A program made the translations under genes and the position numbers. Shown one piece after another: positions 16,096 to 25,020 of a stretch of 64,000 nucleotides of DNA. A model generated the notes under the pieces. That model saw nothing but the letters and a program-made list of their open reading frames with translations, did no database searches and was not told the DNA's origin. Within the stretch, counting starts at the first letter, position 1; every line of letters begins with the position of its first letter. Origin of the DNA: Crocinitomicaceae bacterium (lineage in GTDB: Bacteria; Bacteroidota; Bacteroidia; Flavobacteriales_G; Salibacteraceae); the NCBI GenBank assembly GCA_002707155.1, contig PAME01000003.1:1216-65215 (forward strand), written 5' to 3'.

Positions 16096-16542
16096 GCACA
16101 CTGGAGGTTGAAACCTATTCTACTTTTTAAACAATCAGCCCTGAATTAGGCGTAGTTCTTAACTAAGCTTTTTCATTAATAGCAACAAAACAATATTTAT
16201 TACAGCCGTCGTAGTTGCAAACTACGACGAGTCTGAGGTCCACCCAATTTAGCTAAGCAAAATTAAAAATTCACTTGGTTTTAAGTCAAAATAATTGGTT
16301 TGTTGAGGAGCCAGTTTCTATTCAATTTTCAAACGCTAACTTTTCTTTTTGAACATCAAATTCTCTCCATTGCTCGTTAGCGATTAGCTTCGCTGAGCTC
16401 CCAAGCTCGGTTCCATCGCGTTCGATTTAATTTCTTCAAATTAAATCTAATCAGCTCATTCAATAATAAGGGAGCCAGGACTTCTATACTTCCTAAAACA
16501 GCCAAAGAATTGCTTCCAGCAGCAAGTAGAAGCTATTATTTA
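16096..16542. repeat. Gene-free stretch with palindromes
   Basis: No open frame is supported here. It holds a perfect hairpin CGTCGTAGTT-GCA-AACTACGACG (16207-16229) and another, GATTTAATTT-CTTC-AAATTAAATC (16424-16447), plus a GC-richer segment with overlapping AGCTT/GAGCTC half-palindromes (16385-16412). They look like miniature dispersed elements of the REP/BIME kind. Confidence 0.55.
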
Positions 16543-17013
16543 TCACTTTTCAACCTTCTCTACAATCAACCCAACATCCAATACAGGAAATAAAGTACCT
16601 TCACCATTATTGTGTTCTAGAATAAATTCATGAGTTCCAGCTTCTAAAGAAATCCCTTTAAGAATTTGGTGTTCACTGTCCCAAATATCACCACCGGGCT
16701 CTCCAAGATAGTCTCCTTTATCGTCTCTAATTTTTAGCGCATAGTCATTTGTAGTCGTTGCACCTCCAGGCGTTTTTTGAGATAAAGTTACAGGCGCTTC
16801 TCTCTTTGCAAAACCAGTTGCATAGCGAAACGTTAGATAGACATTGTATTTTTGAGTAGCGTCTGCAATGTTTACGTTAAAGACCTTTTTATCCTTTTTG
16901 AACCATTGAAATCCTTCTCCGGTTTCGAAGTGCTCGTTGTAAATTTGATTGGGATTACAACCCATAATTCCCGCAGCAAAAACGATTAAAATAACTCCTA
17001 GATTCCATTTCAT
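16543..17013 (-). CDS. gldH: GldH-like gliding-motility lipoprotein
   Basis: 156 residues from ATG at 17013, chosen so that MKWNLGVILIVFAAGIMGC forms a lipoprotein signal. The mature part has the GldH layout: an FNVNIADATQKYNVYLTFRYA strand pair, LKIRDDKGDYLGEPGGDIWD (the GldH-type LGxGxGDI loop) and FPVLDVGLIVEKV at the end. GldH is an outer-membrane lipoprotein needed for gliding and T9SS in Flavobacterium; conservation is modest, so the call is moderate. It stands alone and is divergent from the gene at 17142. Confidence 0.6.
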   Translation of the reverse strand: MKWNLGVILIVFAAGIMGCNPNQIYNEHFETGEGFQWFKKDKKVFNVNIADATQKYNVYLTFRYATGFAKREAPVTLSQKTPGGATTTNDYALKIRDDKGDYLGEPGGDIWDSEHQILKGISLEAGTHEFILEHNNGEGTLFPVLDVGLIVEKVEK

Positions 17014-17141
17014 ATTTTTCGATTTTATTTCAGTTTTAAACATAACTTATAATGAATTGATAATGAATATTTAACAAATTTGGTTTAAGGTATTTAACAA
17101 CTTTCAAAATATACTACTTTTACGCCCTAAATCAAATAATT

Positions 17142-18890
17142 ATGAAACAAGGATTACGACTGTTTTTTATATTGATGCTATCTATTAGTATTCAAATTTC
17201 AGCAAGTGCTCAGCAACCAACGGTTCCTGAACACGAAAAGAAAGTTTATATCAATGACGGAAACACTTATGTTCAAAAAAGTCTTCCACTTTATTTCAAA
17301 TTCTCTACCTCTCCGGGTGGGCAACAATACGATCTTACTAGTAAAATGTCATCGAAGTATGCTAACCCGATGTATTTGGATACTGAAGGTATTAACTACA
17401 TGAGAAGTAGATATGCTGTTGATCAAAACACGAAGAAAACAATACAACCTCAACAAGAAGTGATGTATGAGTTATATGCTGATGGATTAGCTCCGGTAAC
17501 TCGTTTAAAGTTTGATGGTGCGCCTCGTTATAGAAGTGATCGCACTTATTTTGGAAAAGGATTAACCTACACGCTTACTTCTAAAGATGGTGTTTCAGGT
17601 GTTGAGAAAATTCATGCTGCAGTTAACTCAACTACTTGGTCGGATTACTCATCAACTGCTAACCTTGATAACGAAGGTGAGTTTACTTTGTCATGGTATG
17701 CGCACGATAACGTAGGTAATGCTGAAGATTTGAAAAGTGACAAATTTGTTGTTGATCTTTCAGCGCCAACTTCAAATCATTCAATAGTGGGTATCGTATA
17801 TCAAGGAACGATAATCGCTCCGAGTACAAAATTCAATTTAGCTAAATCGGATAACCTTTCTGGAGTTAATAGAACTAAGTTCAGTTTTGATGGAAGAGCT
17901 GAAAATACTTACGGTGGCAACTTTGGAGTATTTTACTTAAAAGACGGTGAGCATACGCTTTACTATTACTCAGTTGATAATGTAAAGAACACCGAAGAGA
18001 AACAAGCTTTCAAATTTTACCTGGATAAAATTCCACCAGTAGTAACGCATACTATAAACGGAGACCAATACAAAGCGAGTAATGGTATTACTTATGTTTC
18101 TAACAGAACTACGGTAAGTTTATCGGCAACGGATAATAAAGCTGGGGTTAATAAAATTTACCACAGAACAGATGGTAAAGAGCGTTTTGATTATTCTTCA
18201 GACATTTCTTTTCCAGATGTAAAAGGTTCTCATTCTGTAAAATATGATGCTACCGATAACGTGCAGAACCTTTCTCCTAATAAATATGTAAATGTTTATA
18301 TGGACAACGTAATGCCAACGACTGGAATCAAATATGGTTCTCCACAGTTTTTTGCACGTGATACATTGTTTATCAAGAAATCAACTGCAATAAAATTATT
18401 CTCTAAGGATTACGAATCTGGAGTTCAAAAAATTGAATATCAAATTGACGGTGATGGTTACAAAACGTATAGTGAATTCGCTATTCCTGCGGATGGATAC
18501 CATTCAATTAACTTCAAAACAACAGACAACGTAAATAATGTAGAGCAAGAAAAAACTTCAAATTGTTTTGTTGATAATGTTGCTCCAGAAATTTACAATA
18601 ACTTCAGTATTCAGCCAATTGGAAACAAAAAAGACCTGAAAGTTTATCCGAATTATACTCGTATTTATCTAGGAGCTACTGATGATCATGTTGGTACAGA
18701 ATCAATTATGTACAGCATTAATGATGCACCATTATCCTTGTATTCTTCTGCTCAAACGTTGGATATTTCGGAAAGAAACCGTTTTTTAAAGAAGAAAATT
18801 AAGTACACGGTTAAAGTTGTTGCTAAAGATAAATTGGGTAACACCTCTGAAAAGCTAATTGAGTTTTATGTTGGTTTAGCTACTGACTAA
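17142..18890 (+). CDS. Exported Ig-like repeat protein (OmpL47-like)
   Basis: 582 residues with a signal peptide (LFFILMLSISIQISASAQ). After an N-terminal region (about 25-120) come about five repeats of 85-100 residues, each with a DNxAGV/SGVxK motif, a (D/E)GxHxxxYxxxDNVxN motif and a (V/L)DxxxP junction (for example KDGEHTLYYYSVDNVKN and KGSHSVKYDATDNVQN). This is the pattern of OmpL47-type or Ig-like beta-sandwich repeats of surface proteins. No T9SS sorting domain is visible at the C-terminus. Likely periplasmic or outer-membrane structural or binding protein; unknown ligand. Confidence 0.75.
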   Translation: MKQGLRLFFILMLSISIQISASAQQPTVPEHEKKVYINDGNTYVQKSLPLYFKFSTSPGGQQYDLTSKMSSKYANPMYLDTEGINYMRSRYAVDQNTKKTIQPQQEVMYELYADGLAPVTRLKFDGAPRYRSDRTYFGKGLTYTLTSKDGVSGVEKIHAAVNSTTWSDYSSTANLDNEGEFTLSWYAHDNVGNAEDLKSDKFVVDLSAPTSNHSIVGIVYQGTIIAPSTKFNLAKSDNLSGVNRTKFSFDGRAENTYGGNFGVFYLKDGEHTLYYYSVDNVKNTEEKQAFKFYLDKIPPVVTHTINGDQYKASNGITYVSNRTTVSLSATDNKAGVNKIYHRTDGKERFDYSSDISFPDVKGSHSVKYDATDNVQNLSPNKYVNVYMDNVMPTTGIKYGSPQFFARDTLFIKKSTAIKLFSKDYESGVQKIEYQIDGDGYKTYSEFAIPADGYHSINFKTTDNVNNVEQEKTSNCFVDNVAPEIYNNFSIQPIGNKKDLKVYPNYTRIYLGATDDHVGTESIMYSINDAPLSLYSSAQTLDISERNRFLKKKIKYTVKVVAKDKLGNTSEKLIEFYVGLATD

Positions 18891-18913
18891 TACATTCAAA
18901 TACAATTGATTTG

Positions 18914-18948
18914 AAACCTCCCCTGCTCTGCAGTGGAGGTTTTTTTTT
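18914..18948 (+). terminator. Rho-independent terminator
   Basis: AACCTCC (18915-18921) pairs with GGAGGTT (18935-18941) and a run of T follows, 24 bases after the stop of the repeat protein. Confidence 0.75.
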
Positions 18949-19052
18949 GGTAAACAGAGCTCTTTTCTACCGTCTTTCCCGCTCAGGCGCATTGACGAAA
19001 CAAGGATTATGGGTTACCAAATTATGTTGAAAGTTCAAATCAAAACTATTAC

Positions 19053-19494
19053 GTCATTCCCATGTAAATGGGAATCTAAAAAATATTAACCACACTTTTT
19101 AAATAACTTATTATCAACCTTTGATTTTGATGTAATAGAAAGAGGAGGCTATATCTATATAATGACCAATAAAACTAAAACGGTCTTATACATTGGAGTA
19201 ACTTCTAAACTAAGTCAACGGATTTTTGACCATCAGTCTGGAAAAGGATCGGATTTTACAACAAAGTATAATTGTACTGAGCTTTTGTATTACGAAGGAT
19301 TCCAAAATATTGAAGAGGCAATTCATCGAGAAAAGATTCTGAAGAAATGGGATAGAAAATGGAAGGAAGAACTTATAAAGAAAGTCAATTCATCTATGAG
19401 CAGTTTAAATAATGAAGTATTAGATGAATGGTAATAGAATTTCTTTTTGAATATGAAGGTAGACATAAGAGATTCCCATTTTCATGGGAATGAC
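19053..19494 (+). mobile_element. GIY-YIG nuclease gene framed by inverted palindromes
   Basis: The 25 bases at 19053-19077 (GTCATTCCCAT ... GGGAATCT) are repeated in reverse complement at 19470-19494 with one mismatch. Each copy is itself a palindrome (ATTCCCAT / ATGGGAAT). Between them lies only the GIY-YIG gene. Seen: the repeats and the gene. Known: REP-like palindromes can be mobilised by an adjacent nuclease or transposase (RAYT proteins). Inferred: this GIY-YIG nuclease and its palindromes form a comparable small element. Confidence 0.5.
19162..19434 (+). CDS. GIY-YIG family nuclease, start codon decayed
   Basis: 90 residues from ATG 19162: TVLYIGVTSKLSQRIFDH (YIG strand and catalytic Arg), EELLYYE-type ELLYYEGF, then AIHREKILKKWDRKWKEELI, typical of the small Bacteroidota GIY-YIG family. 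The first strand of the domain (GGYIYIM) lies upstream of this ATG in the same frame (19144-19164), with no ATG/GTG/TTG near the expected start (about 19135). So the true 5' end appears mutated, and the protein from 19162 would lack half of the GIY motif. GIY-YIG nucleases nick or cleave DNA and drive repair or mobility. Confidence 0.75.
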   Translation: MTNKTKTVLYIGVTSKLSQRIFDHQSGKGSDFTTKYNCTELLYYEGFQNIEEAIHREKILKKWDRKWKEELIKKVNSSMSSLNNEVLDEW

Positions 19495-19530
19495 GGCGAT
19501 TAAATAATACGGGATTTATCTTTTTACACC

Positions 19531-19570
19531 GTTTGAGCTTGGTATTTCTGGCAAATCTTGAAGCTCAAAC
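19531..19570. repeat. Inverted repeat GTTTGAGCTT / AAGCTCAAAC
   Basis: Ten-base perfect arms at 19531-19540 and 19561-19570 with a 20-base loop, in the gene-free stretch after the GIY-YIG element. Not followed by a T run, so not an obvious terminator. Confidence 0.5.
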
Positions 19571-19613
19571 ATTTAATAACGAAATAGTTGAACTTGAACT
19601 AAATAAAATATTG

Positions 19614-19638
19614 AGATGCTGAACTAAATTCAGCATGA
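19614..19638. repeat. ATGCTGAA / TTCAGCAT palindrome
   Basis: Arms at 19616-19623 and 19629-19636. Member of the dispersed family also present at 11853-11879 and, with degenerate left arms, at 38858-38880 and 49950-49974. Confidence 0.5.
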
Positions 19639-19674
19639 TAAATAGACGGAATATACTTGTATTACTTTAGCACA

Positions 19675-19998
19675 ATGGACAAAGCCATTCTAAAGCAAAA
19701 AATTATTTCAGAATTGGAATAAACCAAACTTCGAATAGAAGAATTAAAGGAACTTACAAAACCCATTTCACCAGAAAATGCAATTGGACGAATAAGTCGA
19801 ATGGACGCAATCAATAACAAAACGGTTAACGAAAGAACTTTGCGCCAAATGGAGTTCAAATTTCAGAAGCTGAATCTAGCATTGGAAAAAATAGACGAAT
19901 CCGAATTCGGTAATTGCAGGAGATGCGGAAATGCTATTCAAGAAGGACGCTTGATGTTAATACCTGAGAACACACTTTGTATTCACTGTGCTAGTTAA
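19675..19998 (+). pseudogene. TraR/DksA-type zinc-finger protein with early nonsense codon
   Basis: From ATG 19675 the frame reads MDKAILKQKIISELE, then TAA at 19720-19722, then continues open (TKLRIEELKELTKPISPENA) to 19998. The 3' part carries a C4 zinc finger (CRRCGNAIQEGRLMLIP...CIHC) as in TraR/DksA-type regulators, preceded by a coiled coil (FQKLNLALEKIDESEFG). A 65-residue protein could start at ATG 19801 and keep the zinc finger but lose the first helix of the coiled coil. DksA-like proteins modulate RNA polymerase with ppGpp. The gene's last 4 bases overlap the convergent gene. Confidence 0.7.
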
Positions 19999-20527
19999 TT
20001 GCAAATAGGAATTGTGCATCTTCCATTGATAAAATATGCCTCATTGTACCTTGCGTCAATATCAAAAATCAACACTTTTTTGATGGTGTCAATTTCAAGC
20101 ACGTTTATCGCGCCAGCATTTGCACTGGCTCCATTTTTACTAATATTATTGAATGTCGCACCTTGCAATCTTACCTCACCAAAAGGAACCAATAACTCAT
20201 ACAACCCAACTTTAAGAGGAATTTTACAGGATACGTATTTCTTAGTGGGCTGATAAAAGGTGCAATTTCCACTATCCTGCTCAGACAGTAAGTCAACCTT
20301 ATATGCAAATTCAGAGGAGTCGAAATCAACCCCTACGTGCGCGTAAAAAGCTGTAGCCGATATCAACTTCCAAGGCTCTCCTTCAAACTCACCTTGAACA
20401 ACCTGATCCTTGAAACTGTACCTCGGTTTAGCTGGCTCTTCAACTATTGGGAGTTCTGGTAATTGTTCGTCTTTTTACACGCACCAAAAAGAACTATTAA
20501 TCCTAATAAAATAAAAAGATTTTTCAA
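19995..20527 (-). pseudogene. Lipoprotein, frameshifted just after the lipobox
   Basis: A TTG at 20527 starts a lipoprotein signal (LKNLFILLGLIVLFGAC followed by KK). The frame then fails, but adding one A to the A-run (T-run 20472-20476 on the plus strand) gives KKDEQLPELPIVEEP and continues into the intact frame ending PICN at 19995. The downstream domain (EFEGEPWKLISATAFY) resembles DUF6252-like Bacteroidota lipoproteins. It is 5 bases behind folD and probably its operon partner. Real decay or a homopolymer miscount are both possible. Confidence 0.6.
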
Positions 20528-20532
20528 TGCAT

Positions 20533-21405
20533 TTAATTCTTAAGCACTGCTTTAAGTCCATTCTGCAATAGGGAAGCGATGGTCATTGGCCCTACTCCAC
20601 CAGGTACTGGAGAAATAGCAGCACATTTAGGTGCAACGGTTTCGAAATCAACGTCTCCCACCAATCTGAATCCAGATTTTTTGCTGCTATCTTCAATTCT
20701 GTGAATGCCAACATCAACTACTACAGCGCCTTCTTTGACCATATCAGCAGTTAAAAACTTTGGTTTACCCAACGCAACTATAATGATATCGGCACTCAAG
20801 CAAACTTCTTTTAAGTTAGCAGTTCGGCTGTGCGTTAAGGTTACTGTGGAATTTCCTGGGTTAGAATTTCGTGACATTAAAATAGACATTGGTGTTCCGA
20901 CAATGTTGCTTCTTCCAATAACTACACAATGTTTTCCAGATGTTTCAATATTGTATCGACCCAACATTTCCATTACTCCATTTGGAGTAGCTGGCAAAAA
21001 AGTTGGCAGTCCAAGCGCCATTCTTCCAACGTTTTCTGGGTGGAATCCATCTACGTCTTTATGAGGAGCAACTCGCAGTGTTACTTTGTCTTCATCAATA
21101 TGCTTTGGTAAAGGCAGTTGAACAATAAACCCATCAATTGCATCGTCGTTATTCAATTGATCAATAGTTTCCATGAGTTTATCTTCAGTTGTATCCGCTG
21201 GAAGTTCAATTAAGGTACTTTCAAAACCAACTCGCTCACAAGCTTTTACTTTTGCATTAACATAAGTTTGACTTGCGCCATCACTTCCAACAAGAATTGC
21301 AGCCAAATGCGGAACCTTAGCACCTTTGCTTTTGAGTTGATCTACTTGTTGCGCAATTTCTTCTTTGATTGCTGCTGACGTCGCCTTACCATCTAATAAA
21401 ATCAT
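20533..21405 (-). CDS. folD: Bifunctional methylenetetrahydrofolate dehydrogenase / cyclohydrolase
   Basis: 290 residues, normal length. It oxidises 5,10-methylene-THF to methenyl-THF with NAD(P) and hydrolyses this to 10-formyl-THF in one-carbon metabolism. Motifs: [19 protein letters not shown] (catalytic Tyr and Lys), [19 protein letters not shown] (nucleotide site) and the signature [10 protein letters not shown] near the end. It lies 11 bases after ffh on the same strand, an arrangement consistent with an ffh-folD operon. Confidence 0.97.
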   Translation of the reverse strand: MILLDGKATSAAIKEEIAQQVDQLKSKGAKVPHLAAILVGSDGASQTYVNAKVKACERVGFESTLIELPADTTEDKLMETIDQLNNDDAIDGFIVQLPLPKHIDEDKVTLRVAPHKDVDGFHPENVGRMALGLPTFLPATPNGVMEMLGRYNIETSGKHCVVIGRSNIVGTPMSILMSRNSNPGNSTVTLTHSRTANLKEVCLSADIIIVALGKPKFLTADMVKEGAVVVDVGIHRIEDSSKKSGFRLVGDVDFETVAPKCAAISPVPGGVGPMTIASLLQNGLKAVLKN

Positions 21406-21416
21406 AGTACTAAGTT

Positions 21417-22763
21417 TTACATTCCCTTACCTGGCATTCCGCCTTTTAGGCCCGCCATCATTTTAGACATGTTGTTTTTGTTCCCCATCATCTTCATCAC
21501 CTTTCGAGTTTCAGAGAACTGCTTAATGAGTTTATTTACTTCTTGAACCTCTACACCACTGCCTTTAGCAATTCTTTTTCTACGGCTGCCATTTATGATT
21601 GTAGGGTTTTCACGTTCTTGGTCAGTCATAGAGTAAATCATAGCTTCAATTGGAGTAAATGCATTGTCATCAATGTCCACACCTTTGAGCGCTTTACCCA
21701 TTCCGGGTATCATTCCCGCTAAATCTTTAAGATTACCCATCTTTTTGACTTGCTGTATTTGCTTTAAAAAATCGTTGAAATTGAACTGATCTTTTGCAAT
21801 TTTTTTATGCTTCTTTCGCGCTTCTTCTTCATCAAAATTTTCTTGAGCCTTTTCAACCAATGAAACAATATCGCCCATTCCTAAAATTCGATCGGCCATA
21901 CGCTTTGGATAAAAAATATCCAATGCATCCATCTTTTCACCCGTACCAACAAATTTTATCGGTTTATCGACTACTCTTCTTATGGACAATGCTGCTCCGC
22001 CTCTGGTGTCTCCATCTAATTTGGTTAGAATTACACCATCGAAGTTCAAACGTTCGTCAAATTCTTTAGCAGTGTTTACAGCATCTTGACCCGTCATTGC
22101 GTCCACCACAAAAAGAGTTTCGACAGTATTTATAGCGCGTTTGATTTCTTCAATCTCCCGCATCATTTCTTCATCAACCGCCAAACGACCAGCGGTATCA
22201 ATTATTACCACATTGTTTCCATTTGCCTTAGCATGGGCAATTCCCTTTTGTGCTAAATCGACTGGGCTTTTGTTTTCTTTATCCGAAAAAACATCTACGC
22301 CAACTTGCTCTCCAACAACATGCAATTGATCTACAGCTGCTGGTCGATAAACATCACAAGCAACTAAAAGTGGTTTCTTACTTTTTTTAGTTTTAAGGTA
22401 ATGTGCCAATTTACCGGTGTGCGTTGTTTTACCGGAACCTTGCAAACCAGCCATTAAGATTACCGTAAACGCATTGGAAAGATTCAGTTCAACCTCTTCC
22501 GACCCCATTAACTCCGCTAAAGCTTCTTGGGTTATTTTTACCATCAATTGGCCGGGAGAAACTGCATTCAATACGTTTTGGCCCAGTGCTTTTTCCTTGA
22601 CCTCTTCCGTAAATGTTTTCGCTACTTTATAGTTAACATCGGCATCAAGTAATGCTCTACGTACATCTTTTAATGATTCTGCTACATTGATTTCGGTTAT
22701 CTGACCTTGACCTTTTAAAATCTTGAACGAACGCTCTAATCTCTCTGATAAATTTTCAAACAT
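21417..22763 (-). CDS. ffh: Signal recognition particle GTPase Ffh (SRP54)
   Basis: 448 residues, normal length. NG domain: helical N-terminus ([18 protein letters not shown]), P-loop [15 protein letters not shown] (about 105-119), [31 protein letters not shown] domain from about 310: [26 protein letters not shown], with a Met-rich end ([19 protein letters not shown]) that binds signal peptides and 4.5S RNA. It targets membrane and exported proteins to SecYEG. First gene of the ffh-folD-lipoprotein run. Confidence 0.97.
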   Translation of the reverse strand: MFENLSERLERSFKILKGQGQITEINVAESLKDVRRALLDADVNYKVAKTFTEEVKEKALGQNVLNAVSPGQLMVKITQEALAELMGSEEVELNLSNAFTVILMAGLQGSGKTTHTGKLAHYLKTKKSKKPLLVACDVYRPAAVDQLHVVGEQVGVDVFSDKENKSPVDLAQKGIAHAKANGNNVVIIDTAGRLAVDEEMMREIEEIKRAINTVETLFVVDAMTGQDAVNTAKEFDERLNFDGVILTKLDGDTRGGAALSIRRVVDKPIKFVGTGEKMDALDIFYPKRMADRILGMGDIVSLVEKAQENFDEEEARKKHKKIAKDQFNFNDFLKQIQQVKKMGNLKDLAGMIPGMGKALKGVDIDDNAFTPIEAMIYSMTDQERENPTIINGSRRKRIAKGSGVEVQEVNKLIKQFSETRKVMKMMGNKNNMSKMMAGLKGGMPGKGM

Positions 22764-22808
22764 AAATCTGTGCCTTATTACTTTACTTTATTGGCTCTAC
22801 TGCGGTTT

Positions 22809-22976
22809 TCAAAAGTAGTAAATCTGAGTATTCATGGCCAATTTCAACTGAGCCATTTGGGTTAAAATGTCCTTAAACTTATTGTCAACACTATCCTTAT
22901 AACGAATGCCGTTACTTTGAACCAATTTGTTGTTTAACAAAAAGGCGAGAAGGTCAAATAAAACAAGTAGACTCAT
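22809..22976 (-). CDS. Possible 55-residue small protein
   Basis: Open frame from ATG at 22976 to TGA at 22809, between argS and ffh. It has a hydrophobic start (MSLLVLFDLLAFLLNN) and an amphipathic rest (KLVQSNGIRYKDSVDNKF, KDILTQMAQLKLAMN, end IYYF). The composition is protein-like and the rest of this 331-base gap holds nothing else. Its stop overlaps the putative ffh promoter box, which weakens the call. Might be a small membrane peptide. Confidence 0.35.
   Translation of the reverse strand: MSLLVLFDLLAFLLNNKLVQSNGIRYKDSVDNKFKDILTQMAQLKLAMNTQIYYF
22810..22817 (-). promoter_or_regulatory. Putative -7 element of the ffh operon
   Basis: TACTTTTG read on the minus strand, matching TAnnTTTG, 47 bases upstream of the ffh ATG. 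No clean TTTG was found 19 bases further up. Confidence 0.4.
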
Positions 22977-23094
22977 GCCAAAGCCAATCTAAATTACCTC
23001 GCACCCGAAAGATACTAATCAACTAGAGTATCAAATTAAAGAAAATACTATTTAAGAATGAGCATGTTTTGAATTGCTTGAAGCTATCGCTAGA

Positions 23095-24873
23095 CTACAT
23101 GCGCTCTGGCGCATTAATTCCCAGTAAGTTCAAACAAAAGGCGATTGTTGCTCCTGACTGCTTAGTCAATTCAACCCGAAAACTTTCTTGAGCGGGATGT
23201 TCGTCGTCAAATATGGGCATTGACTGGTAAAATGAGTTGTACGCTTTTACCACATCGTATAAGTAATTGCAAAGTACAGCTGGACTATAGTTTACGGCGG
23301 ACTCTTCAATAACTTCAGGAAGTTTTTTAATCAAACGCAATACAGTCTTTTCTTTTTCATGCAGTTCAGTTTTGACAAACGGCACTAACGTGCGTTCTTT
23401 TGCTCTTCTAAGAATGGCTTGAATTCTAGCATGGGTATATTGAATAAAGGGGCCCGTATTGCCATTAAAATCAATCGACTCCTCAGGATTGAACAGCATC
23501 TTCTTTTTAGGATCTACCTTGAGCATAAAATATTTTAGTGCAGCCATACCAATTGAATTGTATAGCTCTACTTTATCTGCATCTTCTAGCTCTTCTAACT
23601 TCCCTAAATCAGTAGTTATTTCTTCGGCCTTTTGACTCATTTCTTCCATCAAATCGTCTGCATCTACGACCGTACCTTCTCGCGATTTCATTTTTCCAGT
23701 TGGTAAATCAACCATGCCATAAGATAAGTGGTAGCAATCGGAAGCCCAAGAGTAACCAAGCTTTTCAAGAATTTTAAAGAGTACTTTGAAGTGGTAATCT
23801 TGCTCATTACCCACGGTATAGATCAGCCTGCTTATTTTAGGATAATCTTTTAAGCGCAATAAAGCGGTTCCAATATCCTGAGTCATGTAAACAGTGGTTC
23901 TATCTGCACGGATAACCAGCTTATTGTCTAAGCCATCTTCAGTTAAATCGCACCATACAGATCCATCTTCTTTGCGATAGAAAATTCCATTTTCAATATT
24001 CTCATTGACTATGTCCTTGCCAAACAAATAGGTATTCGATTCGTAATACAATTTATCAAAATCGACTCCCAGTCGAGCATAAGTTTCGTCAAACCCTTTG
24101 TACACCCAGCCATTCATCTTTTCCCAAAGACTGATAACTTTCTCGTCACCACTCTCCCATTTTTTAAGCATAGCTTGCGCCTCCTTCATAATTTGAGGCT
24201 CTGGCATTGCATCTTTGTCTCCTAACCAAGAATCAATAGATTCACGAACTTGTTTTTTATACTCTTTATCAAATGCTACATAATACTTACCAACCAATTT
24301 ATCTCCTTTGAGGCCAGAAGATTCAGGAGTTTCTCGATTTCCAAACTTTTCCCATGCAATCATGGATTTACAAATATGAATGCCTCTGTCGTTTACTATT
24401 TGTGTTTTGTAAACCTTATACCCTGCCGATTTTAAAATTTCACTTACAGAATAACCCAATAAATTATTTCGGATATGCCCCAAGTGAAGCGGTTTGTTGG
24501 TATTGGGAGAAGAATACTCCACCATCAATTCTCCGCGGCTTTCCGTTTTTGGCAGTCTAGTTTCTATTGACTCCAAGTTAGCTAACCAATTTAACCAAAA
24601 CGAAGAAGTTAAAGAGATATTTAAAAAGCCTTTTACCACATTAAATTTCTCGATTTCAGGTACCTTTTCTACCAAAAGGTTTCCTAAAGTCTCGGCTACC
24701 TGTTCAGGTTTACTTTTGGCTATGCGTACTAATGGGAAAACAACAATGGTAAAATCACCTTCAAATTCCTTTTTTGTTTCCTGAATTTGAATGGATGTTG
24801 AGCTTGGGATCTCGCCGTAACACTCTTGAAAAACCTTTGAAACTATTTGTTCTATTCCTTTTACCATAGTCAT
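23095..24873 (-). CDS. argS: Arginyl-tRNA synthetase
   Basis: 592 residues, a normal class I ArgRS. It charges tRNA-Arg with arginine. The N-terminal additional domain (1-110) binds the tRNA elbow; the HIGH motif is PLHLGHIRN (about 134) after EYSSPNTNK; the KMSKS-like loop is GKMKSREGT; the C-terminal helical anticodon domain starts near 470 (GPFIQYTHARIQAILRRA) and ends GINAPERM, the usual ending. Start is either ATG 24873 or ATG 24867. Confidence 0.97.
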   Translation of the reverse strand: MTMVKGIEQIVSKVFQECYGEIPSSTSIQIQETKKEFEGDFTIVVFPLVRIAKSKPEQVAETLGNLLVEKVPEIEKFNVVKGFLNISLTSSFWLNWLANLESIETRLPKTESRGELMVEYSSPNTNKPLHLGHIRNNLLGYSVSEILKSAGYKVYKTQIVNDRGIHICKSMIAWEKFGNRETPESSGLKGDKLVGKYYVAFDKEYKKQVRESIDSWLGDKDAMPEPQIMKEAQAMLKKWESGDEKVISLWEKMNGWVYKGFDETYARLGVDFDKLYYESNTYLFGKDIVNENIENGIFYRKEDGSVWCDLTEDGLDNKLVIRADRTTVYMTQDIGTALLRLKDYPKISRLIYTVGNEQDYHFKVLFKILEKLGYSWASDCYHLSYGMVDLPTGKMKSREGTVVDADDLMEEMSQKAEEITTDLGKLEELEDADKVELYNSIGMAALKYFMLKVDPKKKMLFNPEESIDFNGNTGPFIQYTHARIQAILRRAKERTLVPFVKTELHEKEKTVLRLIKKLPEVIEESAVNYSPAVLCNYLYDVVKAYNSFYQSMPIFDDEHPAQESFRVELTKQSGATIAFCLNLLGINAPERM

Positions 24874-24886
24874 AAATAATGAGCTG

Positions 24887-24894
24887 CAAAAGTA
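24887..24894 (-). promoter_or_regulatory. Putative -7 element of argS
   Basis: TACTTTTG on the minus strand, 14 bases upstream of the argS start; matches the Bacteroidota TAnnTTTG box. Confidence 0.5.
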
Positions 24895-25020
24895 TCAATG
24901 TCTTTAAATTCAACTGATAAAAAAAACACAGATGCTTGAGATCTATAAAAGCCAATTTAATTCTACATAATAAAATGGAAATCAAGTTTTATAATTTAAA
25001 TTCGCAGACTAATTAAATCA

